A DNA stretch of 64,000 nt, taken from positions 1 through 64,000 of the forward strand of contig CAJVXS010000002.1 in assembly GCA_913009235.1 (NCBI GenBank). The letters are read 5' to 3'. Position 1 is the stretch's first letter, and every line of letters begins with the position of its first letter. This DNA is from an uncultured Methylophilaceae bacterium (GTDB taxonomy: Bacteria > Pseudomonadota > Gammaproteobacteria > Burkholderiales > Methylophilaceae). This document shows positions 39,487-49,586 of the stretch, piece by piece. A program made the translations under genes and the position numbers. Below the pieces are notes generated by a model, which made no database searches, was not told the DNA's origin, and saw only the letters and a list, made by a program, of their open reading frames with translations.

Positions 39487-39963
39487 ATGGATTGGTACTG
39501 GATAATTGCAGGGTTGTTGGTGTTTATAGGGTTTGTTGGTTTACTGGTTCCTATATTGCCAGGTATTGTATTTATTTTTTCTGGTTTACTATTGGCCGCA
39601 TGGATTGATGGGTTTGCACGTGTTAGCGAAATGACGATGATTATCATTGGCACCTTTTCTTTAATAGCATGGGCGGTCGACTTTTTTGCCTCTTACTTTA
39701 CAGCAAAAAAAGCTAATGCCAGTAAGCTTGCTTTATATGGTGTGGTAATTGGGGCGCTTGTTGGTATTTCAGGGGGGGTGGTCGGGTTAATTGTTGGGCC
39801 TGTGATTGGTGCTGTAATTGGTGAATTTATTGCACGTAGAAATTCTGGCGATGCTGCACGCGTAGGGGTTGCAGCTGGGTTAGGGTTTGTAGTGGCATTA
39901 GTGGTCAAATTAGTGCTAGCCATCATGATTGCTTCTATTTTTGCCTATGCTTATTTTTATTAA
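39487..39963 (+). CDS. DUF456 family membrane protein
   Basis: A 158-residue protein with about four membrane segments, rich in Gly and Ala in its second half. The pattern FVGLLVPILPGIVFIFSGLL and the glycine-rich GGVVGLIVGPVIGAVIGEFI fit DUF456. Function unknown. It starts ten bases after mtgA and is probably the last gene of aroE-mtgA. Confidence 0.85.
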   Translation: MDWYWIIAGLLVFIGFVGLLVPILPGIVFIFSGLLLAAWIDGFARVSEMTMIIIGTFSLIAWAVDFFASYFTAKKANASKLALYGVVIGALVGISGGVVGLIVGPVIGAVIGEFIARRNSGDAARVGVAAGLGFVVALVVKLVLAIMIASIFAYAYFY

Positions 39964-40031
39964 GTAGCACACCCATTAATTAACTTCAGCTCTCCCTATT
40001 TGTTTGCACAATTAATATCCATTAGTAACGG

Positions 40032-40181
40032 CTAAGCCTTGCCTAATGTTTTATGAATATAACTATGTGAATCCACTTGGCGGTCAAAACTCTGGCAATA
40101 CTTTCCACCGTCTTCTACAGAAAATGCCGTTACAAAATCACTGTATTTTTTAGGTGTCCAAACTAAATTGAATGTTGTCAT
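40032..40181 (-). CDS. Small 49-residue protein of unknown function
   Basis: The only gene-like feature in the 398-base gap between the DUF456 gene and uvrA. An ATG at 40181 is preceded by AAAGGGAAA at a good distance, and a perfect palindrome lies 25 bases further upstream. The product starts MTTFNLVWTPKKYSDFVTAF and continues SVEDGGKYCQSFDRQVDSHS, then ends YIHKTLGKA. It has one cysteine and no hydrophobic segment. I do not recognise a family. The 180 bases between it and uvrA otherwise hold nothing clear. Confidence 0.5.
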   Translation of the reverse strand: MTTFNLVWTPKKYSDFVTAFSVEDGGKYCQSFDRQVDSHSYIHKTLGKA

Positions 40182-40205
40182 TTTATATTTCCCTTTTTTT
40201 AAACG

Positions 40206-40225
40206 ATTGTTAACCAGTTAACAAT
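40206..40225. promoter_or_regulatory. Perfect 9-bp dyad upstream of the small ORF (operator candidate)
   Basis: ATTGTTAAC-CA-GTTAACAAT is a perfect inverted repeat with a two-base centre. It sits 25 bases before the start of the 49-residue ORF on the minus strand. No T-tract follows on either side at terminator spacing, so a dimeric regulator site is more likely than a terminator. The regulator is unknown. Confidence 0.55.
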
Positions 40226-40361
40226 TTAACCGTCGGCTAGCGTTCTGTCAGCACGTAGGCATAGGTTTTTTTGAGCACAAACAGAATATATCGATGCTAC
40301 CTAAGGTGGTGTAAGGGGTGATTGCAGTTATGAAATGCTGATGACAAAGACGTTTTTTAGA

Positions 40362-43181
40362 TTACTTAAGCATTTCTTTCAAATACCTACCTGTATAACT
40401 CGCTTCATTCTCAGTGACGTGTTCAGGTGTCCCTTCAGCAATGACCATGCCACCGCCATCGCCGCCTTCTGGTCCCATATCAATAATCCAGTCCGCAGTT
40501 TTAATCACATCCAAGTTGTGCTCAATAATGACAATGGTATTGCCAGCATCGCGTAAACGGTGAATTACATCCAGCAGCAATTGAATATCCGCAAAGTGCA
40601 AGCCAGTCGTTGGCTCATCTAAGATGTAGAGTGTGCGGCCAGTATCGCGTTTGCTTAATTCCAACGCCAGTTTGACGCGCTGTGCTTCACCGCCAGATAG
40701 CGTAGTTGCACTTTGCCCTAAGGTGATATAGCCTAAGCCAACATCTAATAAGGTTTTGAGCTTTCTCGAAATGGTCGGTTGTGCGATGAAAAATGGATGT
40801 GCTTGTTCAACGGTCAGATTTAGAATCTCACGAATATTCTTACCTTTGAAGTTTATTTCTAATGTTTCACGGTTATAGCGTTGGCCTTTGCAAACATCAC
40901 AAGGTACGTAAACATCAGGTAAGAAATGCATTTCAACACGAATAACACCATCGCCTTGACAAGCTTCACAACGACCCCCTTTAACATTAAATGAGTAGCG
41001 ACCAGGTCCATAACCGCGCGCACGACTTTCTGGCACAGCAGCAAATAAATCACGAATAGGCGTAAATAATCCAGTATACGTAGCAGGGTTGGAGCGCGGC
41101 GTGCGTCCAATTGGGCTTTGGTCTACATCGACGACTTTGTCGAAAAAGGATAAACCTTCTATTGTGCTGTGTGGCGCAGGTTCTGCATTACTACGATACA
41201 AATGCTGTGAGACAGCACGGTAAAGCGTGTCATTAATCAGTGTGGATTTGCCACTGCCAGAAACGCCAGTGATACAGCTTAATAAACCAACAGGAATTTC
41301 AACGGACACATCGCGTAAATTATTGCCCGTGGCATTGCTTAATTTAACTAAGCGCTCAGGGTCACGTTTGGTGCGCACCTTGTTATAAGTGATTTGTTTT
41401 TTACCACTTAAATATTGCCCCGTCAGTGATTTTGGGTTGGCTAACACTTCTTTTGCCATGCCTTCTGCGACGATGCTACCACCATGTTCGCCTGCGCCCG
41501 GACCAATATCAATAACGTAGTCAGCGGATAGGATGGCGTCTTGATCATGCTCGACCACAATCACACTGTTGCCGATGTCGCGTAAACGTCGCAACGTTTC
41601 TAATAATCGGCCATTATCACGTTGATGCAAACCAATGGATGGCTCATCCAGCACATACATCACGCCGGTTAAGCCACTACCAATTTGACTGGCCAATCGA
41701 ATCCGTTGTGCTTCACCGCCTGATAATGTTTCTGCAGAGCGTGAGAGTGATAAATATTCCAAACCGACATTAGTGAGAAATTTTAAACGGTTGCTAATTT
41801 CCTTCACGATTTTATCGGCAATAGTTGACTTAGCACCTTGCAGCTCTAGTGAGTCAAAAAATGTGTGCGCCTTTTTCAATGGCATTTCACAGATTTGATG
41901 GATACTTTTACTGCCCACTTTCACATGGCGCGCTTCGCGACGTAAACGTGTGCCACCACAGTCATGACAGCTGGAAACGTTGATATATTTAGACAGTTCA
42001 TCACGTACCGTAGCTGAGTCACTTTCTTTATGGCGGCGTTTTAAGTTGTTTAAAATACCTTCAAAGCAATGCGTTTTGGTGAAGAATGACCCACGCTCAT
42101 TAATATATCTGAACGCGATTTGTTCTTTACCTGAGCCGTTCAGTAGCACATCTCGTGCTTCATCCGGCAACTCTTCAAAAGCCATTTCTAAGTCAAAGTC
42201 ATAATGCTCAGCTAAGCTTGACAGCATTTGGAAGTAAAACTGGTTGCGTTTATCCCAGCCTTTAATCGCACCGCTGGCGAGTGATAGTGTTGGAAAAGCC
42301 ACTACACGCGAAGGATCAAAGAAGTTAACATTACCCAAGCCATCACAAGTAGGACAAGCGCCTAATGGACTATTAAAGCTGAATAGACGCGGCTCTAATT
42401 CAGAAAGTGAGTAATCACATTTTGGGCATGAGAACTTAGCAGAGAACAGGTGCTCTTTATCGGTATCCATTTCTAAAGCAATGGCTTTGCCGTTGGCTAA
42501 TCTTATTGCTGTTTCGAAACTCTCAGCAATCCGTTGCTTTATATCATCACGAATTTTTAAGCGGTCAATCACCACATCAATATTATGTTTCGTGGTTTTT
42601 GCCAGTTTAGGCAGCTCATCAACTTCATAAATCTTGCCATCAACACGTAGGCGGATAAAGCCTTGTGCTTTTAAATCATCAAATAAATCTAAATGCTCGC
42701 CTTTGCGGTTAGAAACCACAGGGGCCAATATCATCAGCTTGGTTTTTTCAGCTAGCTTCAAAATGTGATCGACCATTTGACTCACGGTTTGCGCTTCTAA
42801 TTTAATATTATGCTCAGGGCATTCAGGGTCGCCAGCACGCGCATAGAGTAAACGTAAGTAATCATGAATCTCGGTGACTGTACCAACCGTAGAACGCGGG
42901 TTATGAGACGTCGCTTTCTGCTCGATAGAAATCGCAGGTGATAAGCCTTCAATTAAATCGACATCGGGCTTATCCATGCGGGCTAAAAACTGCCTAGCAT
43001 AAGCAGACAAGCTCTCGACATAACGTCTTTGTCCCTCTGCATATAAAGTATCGAAAGCTAAAGAGGATTTTCCAGAGCCAGATAAGCCAGTAATCACGAC
43101 CAGCTTATTGCGAGGAATGTCTAGGGAAATGTTCTTTAAGTTGTGCGTGCGTGCGCCACGGATTCGAATAAAGTCTGTCAT
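40362..43181 (-). CDS. uvrA: Excinuclease ABC subunit A
   Basis: The damage-recognition ATPase of nucleotide excision repair. About 939 residues from the ATG at 43181 ([17 protein letters not shown]), which fits the family start; the longer frame to 43220 does not. Two ABC modules are present: Walker [10 protein letters not shown] at 32-40 and GVSGSGKST near 640, each with an LSGGEAQR signature. Zinc-binding pairs are CPKC/CPTC in the first half and CEAC/CDVC in the second. Divergent from the MFS-ssb pair. Confidence 0.97.
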   Translation of the reverse strand: MTDFIRIRGARTHNLKNISLDIPRNKLVVITGLSGSGKSSLAFDTLYAEGQRRYVESLSAYARQFLARMDKPDVDLIEGLSPAISIEQKATSHNPRSTVGTVTEIHDYLRLLYARAGDPECPEHNIKLEAQTVSQMVDHILKLAEKTKLMILAPVVSNRKGEHLDLFDDLKAQGFIRLRVDGKIYEVDELPKLAKTTKHNIDVVIDRLKIRDDIKQRIAESFETAIRLANGKAIALEMDTDKEHLFSAKFSCPKCDYSLSELEPRLFSFNSPLGACPTCDGLGNVNFFDPSRVVAFPTLSLASGAIKGWDKRNQFYFQMLSSLAEHYDFDLEMAFEELPDEARDVLLNGSGKEQIAFRYINERGSFFTKTHCFEGILNNLKRRHKESDSATVRDELSKYINVSSCHDCGGTRLRREARHVKVGSKSIHQICEMPLKKAHTFFDSLELQGAKSTIADKIVKEISNRLKFLTNVGLEYLSLSRSAETLSGGEAQRIRLASQIGSGLTGVMYVLDEPSIGLHQRDNGRLLETLRRLRDIGNSVIVVEHDQDAILSADYVIDIGPGAGEHGGSIVAEGMAKEVLANPKSLTGQYLSGKKQITYNKVRTKRDPERLVKLSNATGNNLRDVSVEIPVGLLSCITGVSGSGKSTLINDTLYRAVSQHLYRSNAEPAPHSTIEGLSFFDKVVDVDQSPIGRTPRSNPATYTGLFTPIRDLFAAVPESRARGYGPGRYSFNVKGGRCEACQGDGVIRVEMHFLPDVYVPCDVCKGQRYNRETLEINFKGKNIREILNLTVEQAHPFFIAQPTISRKLKTLLDVGLGYITLGQSATTLSGGEAQRVKLALELSKRDTGRTLYILDEPTTGLHFADIQLLLDVIHRLRDAGNTIVIIEHNLDVIKTADWIIDMGPEGGDGGGMVIAEGTPEHVTENEASYTGRYLKEMLK

Positions 43182-43245
43182 TGCTTTAACTAAAATTGAG
43201 TAACCTGCTAATATACGCAATTATTTCAAATTCAGCTAAGGTTTC

Positions 43246-44640
43246 ATGCAAGTTTCTGAACAGATGTCGTTGACGGAACGTCGTGCGACGGTAAGTCTCG
43301 CCTCAATTTACGGTTTGCGTATGCTCGGCATGTTCTTGATTTTGCCAATATTTGCAATTTACGCGCAAACGTTAGAAGGCGGTGAAGATCATACGATGGT
43401 CGGCATGGCGCTAGGCGCTTATGGTCTAACGCAGGTCTTATTGCAACTCCCTTTTGGTATTGCCAGTGATAAATACGGCCGTAAAAAAGTAATTTATGTC
43501 GGTATGTTTATTTTTATAATCGGTAGTGTCGTTGCCGCCATGGGCACGGACATCATAACGGTCATCATTGGGCGTGCGATTCAAGGTGCTGGCGCCGTAT
43601 CAGCGGTGGTGATGGCATTGGTGGCGGATTCGACTAGAGAAGAACATCGTACGAAAGCCATGGCAACCATTGGCGGCACAATTGGGGTGACGTTTGCATT
43701 GTCATTAGTAGCTGGGCCTTTGCTCAATCAATCGATTGGCGTGTCAGGAATTTTTTGGATGACGGCAATTTTGTCTCTTTTTTCCATAGGCGTGGTTAAG
43801 TTTTTAGTACCAGACCCTATTCATAGTCAATTTCATTCTGATGCCGAAACTGCCCCAGCTAAAATTAAAGAGGTTATTCGTAATGCTCAGCTACTTCGGC
43901 TCAATTTCGGTGCGTTTAGTTTGCATGCCGCACAAATGGCGATGTTTGTCGTGGTGCCATTTGCCTTAAAAGAAACCAGTGGTATGAATGAGAATCAACA
44001 TTGGATAGTCTACCTGCCAGTACTGACTATTTCTTTTATACTCATGCTGCCAGCTATTATCTATGGTGAAAAACGTGCAAAACTAAAGCCAGTCTTTATC
44101 GCAGCTGTCGCGACTATGTTGTTTGCGCAACTATTGTTCGCTATCAATATTCATTCATTCTGGGGTGTGGTTGTAGCCTTGTTTTTCTACTTCCTAGCTT
44201 TTAATTTACTAGAAGCCACTTTGCCATCGTTGATTTCTAAATTGGCACCAGCCGCATCAAAAGGTACTGCTATTGGTGTACACAATACAGCGCAATCGTT
44301 TGGTATCTTTGTTGGAGCAGTTTTTGGCGGGTACTTGGCGGGTAATCACGGTTTTGCTAGCGTATTCATCTTTTGTTCAGTATTAATGGGTATTTGGTTG
44401 GTTGCTGCTTTTGGCATGAAAACGCCGCCGAGTGTTAAAACGAAGATGTATCATGTAGAATCATTGAGTGACACTGAAGCAGTGGTATTGAAAGCTAAAA
44501 TAGAAAAAATAAGTGGTGTTAAGGAAGTGGCAGTACTAGCGCAAGAACAAATGCTTATCGTAAAAATAAACAACCAGCAAGCGGTTGAAGTGCAAGCGAC
44601 AATCGAGCAAAACATATTGAAATTGATAGGGAGTAAATAA
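43246..44640 (+). CDS. YajR-like major facilitator transporter with C-terminal ferredoxin-fold domain
   Basis: A 464-residue inner-membrane protein with twelve predicted segments over residues 15-390. It has the MFS motif [15 protein letters not shown] near 75. Residues 400-464 form a separate soluble domain ([20 protein letters not shown] and [20 protein letters not shown]), like the C-terminal domain of E. coli YajR. Substrate unknown. It is divergent from uvrA and its stop overlaps the ssb start by one base. This uvrA-MFS-ssb order is common in betaproteobacteria. Confidence 0.88.
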   Translation: MQVSEQMSLTERRATVSLASIYGLRMLGMFLILPIFAIYAQTLEGGEDHTMVGMALGAYGLTQVLLQLPFGIASDKYGRKKVIYVGMFIFIIGSVVAAMGTDIITVIIGRAIQGAGAVSAVVMALVADSTREEHRTKAMATIGGTIGVTFALSLVAGPLLNQSIGVSGIFWMTAILSLFSIGVVKFLVPDPIHSQFHSDAETAPAKIKEVIRNAQLLRLNFGAFSLHAAQMAMFVVVPFALKETSGMNENQHWIVYLPVLTISFILMLPAIIYGEKRAKLKPVFIAAVATMLFAQLLFAINIHSFWGVVVALFFYFLAFNLLEATLPSLISKLAPAASKGTAIGVHNTAQSFGIFVGAVFGGYLAGNHGFASVFIFCSVLMGIWLVAAFGMKTPPSVKTKMYHVESLSDTEAVVLKAKIEKISGVKEVAVLAQEQMLIVKINNQQAVEVQATIEQNILKLIGSK

Positions 44641-45137
44641 TGGCATCAGTAAATAAAGTGATATTGGTTGGCAATCTGGGACGTGACCCTGAAGTACGCT
44701 ATATGCCGAATGGTGAAGCTGTCTGTAATTTCAGTATTGCGACCACAGAAAATTGGAAAGATAAAAGTGGCGTGAAGCAAGAAAAAACGGAGTGGCATAA
44801 TATTGTGATGTATCGACGCTTAGCTGAAATTGCTGGCGAATATCTAAAAAAAGGGCGCCCTGTATATATAGAAGGCCGCTTGCAAACCCGTAAGTGGGAA
44901 AAAGATGGCATAACACGTTACTCAACAGAGATCATCGCCGATCAAATGCAAATGCTAGGAAGTAAAAATGACAATGCGGGCAGTGGGGCAAGTTATGATG
45001 GTGGTCAAGCGAGTGCGCCAGATGATTTCAACCAAGCACCAGCTAAACCAGTTGCACAACCTGCTGCTTCAGCATCAGCCGCAGGCCCGGCAGGCGGCGC
45101 AGCATTTGATAACTTTGATGATGATATTCCGTTTTAA
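44640..45137 (+). CDS. ssb: Single-stranded DNA-binding protein
   Basis: Binds and protects single-stranded DNA and recruits repair proteins. 165 residues: an OB fold (1-112) beginning [20 protein letters not shown], a flexible Ala/Pro/Gly-rich linker (113-155), and the acidic partner-binding tip DDDIPF. It overlaps the MFS stop by one base. A strong terminator follows. Confidence 0.97.
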   Translation: MASVNKVILVGNLGRDPEVRYMPNGEAVCNFSIATTENWKDKSGVKQEKTEWHNIVMYRRLAEIAGEYLKKGRPVYIEGRLQTRKWEKDGITRYSTEIIADQMQMLGSKNDNAGSGASYDGGQASAPDDFNQAPAKPVAQPAASASAAGPAGGAAFDNFDDDIPF

Positions 45138-45157
45138 TTAATATCAACATGGACTGT

Positions 45158-45187
45158 AAAGGGCCTTCACTATGAAGGCCTTTTTTT
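45158..45187 (+). terminator. Rho-independent terminator after ssb
   Basis: GGCCTTC (45162-45168), loop ACTAT, GAAGGCC (45174-45180), then seven T residues. An A-tract before the stem extends pairing. It lies about 20 bases after the ssb stop. Confidence 0.92.
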
Positions 45188-45235
45188 ATAACGCTGGCTA
45201 GATGATGTGTTGGTTAGTCTAAACACTTGAATAAA

Positions 45236-45264
45236 TTAACTAATTGACCGACATCAGTTATAAT
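45236..45264 (+). promoter_or_regulatory. Candidate promoter of the fmdB-DUF502-aspS run
   Basis: TTAACT (45236-45241) and a consensus TATAAT (45259-45264) are separated by 17 bases. They lie 36 bases before the fmdB-like start and 50 bases after the ssb terminator, where a promoter is expected. Confidence 0.55.
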
Positions 45265-45300
45265 CTCGCTTTTGATTTACCGCGCAAGGTATAAAACCAC

Positions 45301-45549
45301 ATGCCAATTTATGATTTCAAATGTACAGAGTGCGACCATCAAGATGAACTGATGCGTAAAATCAGTGCTGACAGCACGATGGAATGCCCTGTGTGCCACA
45401 AAAAAACATTTTCTAAAATGCTTTCTGCGGCTAGCTTTCAATTGAATGGTACGGGTTGGTATGCAACGGATTTTAAGAATGGTGATAAGCCCGCGGCTAA
45501 AAGTGATTCAACAGCTACAAGCAAGGATTCACCTACCGTTAATGGTTAA
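45301..45549 (+). CDS. FmdB-type zinc ribbon protein
   Basis: An 82-residue protein with an N-terminal zinc ribbon (MPIYDFKCTECDHQDELM, then CPVCHKKTFSKM) and a low-complexity Ser/Lys/Thr tail. The family is named after a putative formamidase regulator, but its role is unknown. It stands two bases before the DUF502 gene and near aspS, a conserved neighbourhood. Confidence 0.9.
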   Translation: MPIYDFKCTECDHQDELMRKISADSTMECPVCHKKTFSKMLSAASFQLNGTGWYATDFKNGDKPAAKSDSTATSKDSPTVNG

Positions 45550-45551
45550 TT

Positions 45552-46172
45552 ATGAATAAATACTTCATTACAGGTTTGCTGGTGCTCGTGCCCGTGGTGG
45601 TGACGTTTTGGGTCATCAGCACACTAATCGAAACCTTAGATCAAAGCTTATTACTGTTGCCAGCAAAGTGGCAGCCGCAAGAGTTGCTAGGCTTTAGCAT
45701 GGCTGGCTTAGGTGCGATCCTTACGCTGGCAGCTGTGTTCTTAACGGGTGTGATTGCTACCAATTTTTTTGGGCAACAAATAATTCTGTTATGGGAAGCT
45801 ATACTGTCTCGTGTTCCCGTGGTCAAGTCTATCTACGCTAGTGTGAAACAAGTATCTGATACGATATTCTCGGATTCAGGCAATGCATTTCGTAAAGCAT
45901 TGTTGATTGAGTTCCCACGTAAAGGCTCATGGACGATTGCTTTTTTAACGGGCGAGCCAGGTGGTGATGTGAGTAGTCACTTGAAAGGAGAGTATGTCAG
46001 TGTTTATGTGCCGACGACCCCAAACCCAACAGGTGGTTACTTTCTGATGATGGAAACAAAAGACGTTGTAGAGCTTGATATGAGTGTTGATCAAGCCTTG
46101 AAATATATTATTAGCATGGGTACTGTGGCGCCAGAGCTTAAATCAGGCAGAGTATTAAAACCAAAGCAATAA
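45552..46172 (+). CDS. DUF502 family membrane protein
   Basis: 206 residues with two N-terminal membrane segments (YFITGLLVLVPVVVTFWVIS; AGLGAILTLAAVFLTGVI). A soluble domain follows, carrying SRVPVVKSIYASVKQVSD, EFPRKGSWTIAFLTG and VYVPTTPNPTGGYFLMM. Function unknown. Commonly found between an fmdB-like gene and aspS in betaproteobacteria, as here. Confidence 0.9.
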   Translation: MNKYFITGLLVLVPVVVTFWVISTLIETLDQSLLLLPAKWQPQELLGFSMAGLGAILTLAAVFLTGVIATNFFGQQIILLWEAILSRVPVVKSIYASVKQVSDTIFSDSGNAFRKALLIEFPRKGSWTIAFLTGEPGGDVSSHLKGEYVSVYVPTTPNPTGGYFLMMETKDVVELDMSVDQALKYIISMGTVAPELKSGRVLKPKQ

Positions 46173-46224
46173 AGTAACGAAACCCAAATTAAACATTAAC
46201 CTTAATTAAATTGATTAGAACACT

Positions 46225-48015
46225 ATGAAGCGTACACATTACTGCGGCGAAATGAGCCGAAAACTTATCGGAGAAACAGTGACCCTTACCGGTTGGGCGC
46301 ATCGTCGTCGTGACCATGGCGGAGTGATTTTTATTGATTTGCGTGACCGTGAAGGCCTTGCGCAAATTGTGATTGATCCAGATACGGTTGAAGCCTTTGC
46401 AGTCGCAGAGACGGTACGTAATGAATTTGTATTGCAAGTGACGTGTAAAGTGCGCGCGCGTCCTGAAGGCACAGTGAATAAAAACATCTCAACGGGCGAA
46501 GTGGAAATGTTGGCCAGTGAGATTGAGATTCTGAATGCATCACTAACGCCACCATTTATGTTGGATGATGACAACTTAAGTGAAATGGTGCGTTTGCAAC
46601 ATCGCTATATTGATTTGCGTCGTCCAGTGATGCAAGAAAATATGAAGCTACGTTACCGCGTGTCTAAAGTGATTCGTGATTACTTAGATGACAAAGGCTT
46701 TATTGAAATCGAAACACCGATGCTTAACCGCAGCACACCAGAAGGCGCACGCGATTACTTGGTGCCATCACGTGTGCATCACGGTGAATTTTTCGCATTG
46801 CCACAATCACCGCAGCTATTTAAACAGCTATTGATGGTGTCTGGTTTTGATCGCTACTTCCAAATCACTAAGTGCTTCCGTGATGAAGATTTACGTGCGG
46901 ATCGTCAGCCAGAATTTACACAGATTGACTTGGAAACTTCTTTCTTAGAGGAAGATGACATCATGGATATCGTGGAAAACATGATCCGTGACATGTTGAA
47001 AGAAGTACAAAGTGTCGTTCTCCCAGCTGAATTCCCACGCATGCCATATGCGGAAGCCATGACACGTTATGGTTCAGATAAACCAGACATGCGCGTCATA
47101 TTAGAAATCACTGAGCTTTCAGATGTGATGAAAGACGTCGACTTTAAAGTATTCTCAGCCCCAGCTAATAGCGATAATGGCCGTGTAGCCGCGATTCGTG
47201 TGCCACAAGGTGCATCGATCAGCCGTAAAGAAATTGATGCTTATACTGAGTTTGTGAAAATTTATGGTGCTAAAGGTTTGGCTTACATTAAAGTTAATGA
47301 TGCTAGCCAACCAAACGAAGAAGGCCTACAAAGCCCAATTGTGAAAAACATTCATGAGGCAGCCTTAAAAGCGATTATCGAACGTACAGGCGCGCAAGAT
47401 GGAGATATCGTCTTCTTCGGTGCAGATACAGCCAAAATTGTGAACGAAGCACTAGGTGCGTTGCGTACTAAAGTCGGTCACGATAAAGGACATGTCGATG
47501 GTCGCGCATGGGCGCCATTGTGGGTGGTTGACTTCCCAATGTTCGAACATGATGAAGAAAATGACCGTTGGAATGCCTTGCACCACCCATTTACGAGTCC
47601 TAAGGACGGCCACGAGGACTTGCTAGACACTAATCCAGGCGCTTGTTTATCAAAAGCCTACGACATGGTGTTAAACGGCTGGGAAGTGGGTGGCGGTTCA
47701 GTCCGTATCCATAAACAAGACATACAAGCCAAAGTGTTAAAAGTGCTGAATATTTCAGATGAAGAAGCACAAGAGAAGTTCGGCTTCTTGCTAGAGGCAT
47801 TGCAATACGGTGCGCCACCACATGGCGGCCTAGCTTTCGGTTTGGATCGTTTAGTCACGCTAATGGCAGGTGCTGAGTCGATTCGCGACGTGATTGCTTT
47901 CCCTAAAACGCAAAAAGCACAGTGTTTGATGTCGGATGCGCCGAATGAAGTGGATGAGAAGCAGTTGAGGGAATTACACATCCGTATCCGCCAACAAAAC
48001 AAAGCCGAAGAGTAA
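46225..48015 (+). CDS. aspS: Aspartyl-tRNA synthetase
   Basis: Charges tRNA(Asp). 596 residues of the bacterial type: an N-terminal anticodon-binding OB fold (1-105, [20 protein letters not shown]), a class II core with motif 2 [16 protein letters not shown] near 215, the bacterial GAD insertion (about 290-420), and motif 3 [13 protein letters not shown] near 530. With GatCAB present in the same window, the enzyme may be non-discriminating and also load tRNA(Asn); that is inference. Confidence 0.97.
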   Translation: MKRTHYCGEMSRKLIGETVTLTGWAHRRRDHGGVIFIDLRDREGLAQIVIDPDTVEAFAVAETVRNEFVLQVTCKVRARPEGTVNKNISTGEVEMLASEIEILNASLTPPFMLDDDNLSEMVRLQHRYIDLRRPVMQENMKLRYRVSKVIRDYLDDKGFIEIETPMLNRSTPEGARDYLVPSRVHHGEFFALPQSPQLFKQLLMVSGFDRYFQITKCFRDEDLRADRQPEFTQIDLETSFLEEDDIMDIVENMIRDMLKEVQSVVLPAEFPRMPYAEAMTRYGSDKPDMRVILEITELSDVMKDVDFKVFSAPANSDNGRVAAIRVPQGASISRKEIDAYTEFVKIYGAKGLAYIKVNDASQPNEEGLQSPIVKNIHEAALKAIIERTGAQDGDIVFFGADTAKIVNEALGALRTKVGHDKGHVDGRAWAPLWVVDFPMFEHDEENDRWNALHHPFTSPKDGHEDLLDTNPGACLSKAYDMVLNGWEVGGGSVRIHKQDIQAKVLKVLNISDEEAQEKFGFLLEALQYGAPPHGGLAFGLDRLVTLMAGAESIRDVIAFPKTQKAQCLMSDAPNEVDEKQLRELHIRIRQQNKAEE

Positions 48016-48041
48016 ATGCAACTCGCTAAGAGTGGACTGCA

Positions 48042-48473
48042 ATGCCTGTAGCCGAAATTAACCACGTTAACTTTCGTACCGATCGTGAGACCATGCACAA
48101 GTTGAGAGACTTTTATTGCGACATTATTGGCTTAACAATAGGCAAGCGTGTGGCGAGCACTTCATATGGGTACTGGTTGTATATTGGTGATAATGATGTG
48201 GTACATTTGGCAGGATATAAAACGCCAGAGCCGCCGCCATTACATGTGCATGGGCCTTTTGATCATGTTTCCTTTACATTTACCGATATGCCTGCGATGG
48301 AAAAGCACCTTAAAGTCAATAAAGTTGTTTACACGACACGAATCTTAGCCAGTGGTGTGCGTCAAATTAATATGAAAGACCCAGCGGGTAATGGAGTGGA
48401 GCTTAACTTTGAAGAATATGGTGATACAGGCTATGAAATGAAGCCTTCAGGTGAGCCAAGTAATACAGCTTAA
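48042..48473 (+). CDS. VOC-family (glyoxalase/dioxygenase-fold) protein
   Basis: A 143-residue protein with the beta-alpha-beta-beta-beta fold typical of the vicinal oxygen chelate superfamily. Metal-type positions are visible: H in EINHVNF, H in DNDVVHLAG, H in PFDHVSFTFTD and E in GVELNFEEYG. The specific reaction cannot be told from sequence. It lies 27 bases after aspS. Confidence 0.8.
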   Translation: MPVAEINHVNFRTDRETMHKLRDFYCDIIGLTIGKRVASTSYGYWLYIGDNDVVHLAGYKTPEPPPLHVHGPFDHVSFTFTDMPAMEKHLKVNKVVYTTRILASGVRQINMKDPAGNGVELNFEEYGDTGYEMKPSGEPSNTA

Positions 48474-48582
48474 AATATTGACAGGGGCTATTGGCCATGT
48501 GATGGTGGGTGACCACACAGGTTGGCGTTTAAATGGAGCTGCAATGGCCCTAGCAGTCCTAAACTTTAAATACAGACGTTAA
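48451..48582 (+). other. Short open frame of unclear status after the VOC gene
   Basis: Overlapping the VOC 3' end, a GTG at 48451 opens 43 codons. The later part reads ILTGAIGHVMVGDHTGWRL then NGAAMALAVLNFKYRR and a stop. The composition is protein-like, with a hydrophobic stretch ending in a basic tail, but there is no ribosome site and I recognise no family. It may be the C-terminal remnant of a lost gene. Confidence 0.25.
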
Positions 48583-48631
48583 TGGATTACAATTAAATGA
48601 TGATAATGGCGATTTGAGTGGGGCGATGAGC

Positions 48632-49435
48632 ATGAGTAAAACATTAAGTATCATTTGGATAGCAAGTACGATGCTGTTAACAACAAGTTTATCGGCATTC
48701 GCTGAGGCGGATCCTAAGCTTTGGTCAGTGATGAAAGAGGCTTTCTTTGAAAAAAGAGCAATGAAAGAAGTCAGCTTTATAAAGGTAGACGCGCCGGAGC
48801 GTGCGGAGAGTGGCGCACAAGTGCCAGTCACTTATTCCATTGATACAGCAGCGGCTAAAGCAGTAGGTGTTAAAATTGTGAAGCTATATGCTTTTGTCGA
48901 TGCAAATCCGATACCACTGACAGCAATTTATCATTTAACCGATGCGTTAGGTAGCTTTCAATTGTCGACGCGTATTCGTTTTGAAACAGATGCTTTTGTC
49001 CGTTTAGTGGGGGAAGATGCAGCGGGTAACCTTTATTTGGCCTCACGTCCGATTCGTGCGGCAGGTGGTTGTGGCGGCATTGTGTCCAATGATGAGACGG
49101 CAGTCAGGGCTGCGGCAGGTAAAATTCGCATGAAGGTGGCTAAGCCCAAAAAGTTTGGCACAGTAATCTCGGCTAAAGTACATATTAAACACATCATGCG
49201 TACTGGCTTACAGCGTGATTTAGTCTCGCAAGGTTTCTTACCACCGTTTTATATTAAAACAGCTAAGTTTACCTATGCTGATGAACCATTAATGACGATT
49301 GATGTGAATGTGGGTACAGCAGAAGATCCGTACTTTAAATTCAACTTTATTCCTAAAAAAGCAGGTAAGTTTGAGTTGGTTGCCACCGACAATGAAGGTA
49401 AAGAATTTAAGAAAGCATTAGAAGTGAAAAGTTAA
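48632..49435 (+). CDS. Fused SoxYZ-like carrier protein (quinoprotein-dehydrogenase associated)
   Basis: A secreted protein of about 267 residues with a signal peptide cut near AFA-EADPKL. The SoxY-like half carries the thiol-bearing motif GGCGG with C147, which in SoxY carries sulfur intermediates. The SoxZ-like half (about 165-267) has KVHIKHIMRTGLQRD and LMTIDVNVGTAEDPYFKFNF. Fusions of this kind occur beside PQQ-dependent dehydrogenases of methylotrophs, but no such enzyme is in the window. Start 48632 is chosen because AGTGGGG lies eight bases upstream; ATG 48626 is possible. Confidence 0.85.
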   Translation: MSKTLSIIWIASTMLLTTSLSAFAEADPKLWSVMKEAFFEKRAMKEVSFIKVDAPERAESGAQVPVTYSIDTAAAKAVGVKIVKLYAFVDANPIPLTAIYHLTDALGSFQLSTRIRFETDAFVRLVGEDAAGNLYLASRPIRAAGGCGGIVSNDETAVRAAAGKIRMKVAKPKKFGTVISAKVHIKHIMRTGLQRDLVSQGFLPPFYIKTAKFTYADEPLMTIDVNVGTAEDPYFKFNFIPKKAGKFELVATDNEGKEFKKALEVKS

Positions 49436-49454
49436 TAGTTGATTAACTGACTTT

Positions 49455-49482
49455 AAAGGGCCTCCAAGTGAGGTCCTTTTTT
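49455..49482 (+). terminator. Rho-independent terminator after the SoxYZ fusion gene
   Basis: AAAGGGCCTC (49455-49464), loop CAAGT, GAGGTCCTTT (49470-49479) with one G-T wobble, then more T residues. It begins about 20 bases after the stop codon. Confidence 0.88.
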
Positions 49483-49586
49483 ATTGTTCTGATATTAATG
49501 CGACATTTGTTAATGCGTACTAATCGTTTAATACTAAAATAAAACTGCTAAAATAAAAAAAAGTAAGTTTATTGGGAGATGTGAAA

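Noticed and set aside
40226-40361. Minus-strand frame between the uvrA stop and the dyad
   Set aside because: A short cysteine-containing frame (LGSIDIFCLCSKKPMPTC) has no ribosome site and no recognised family.
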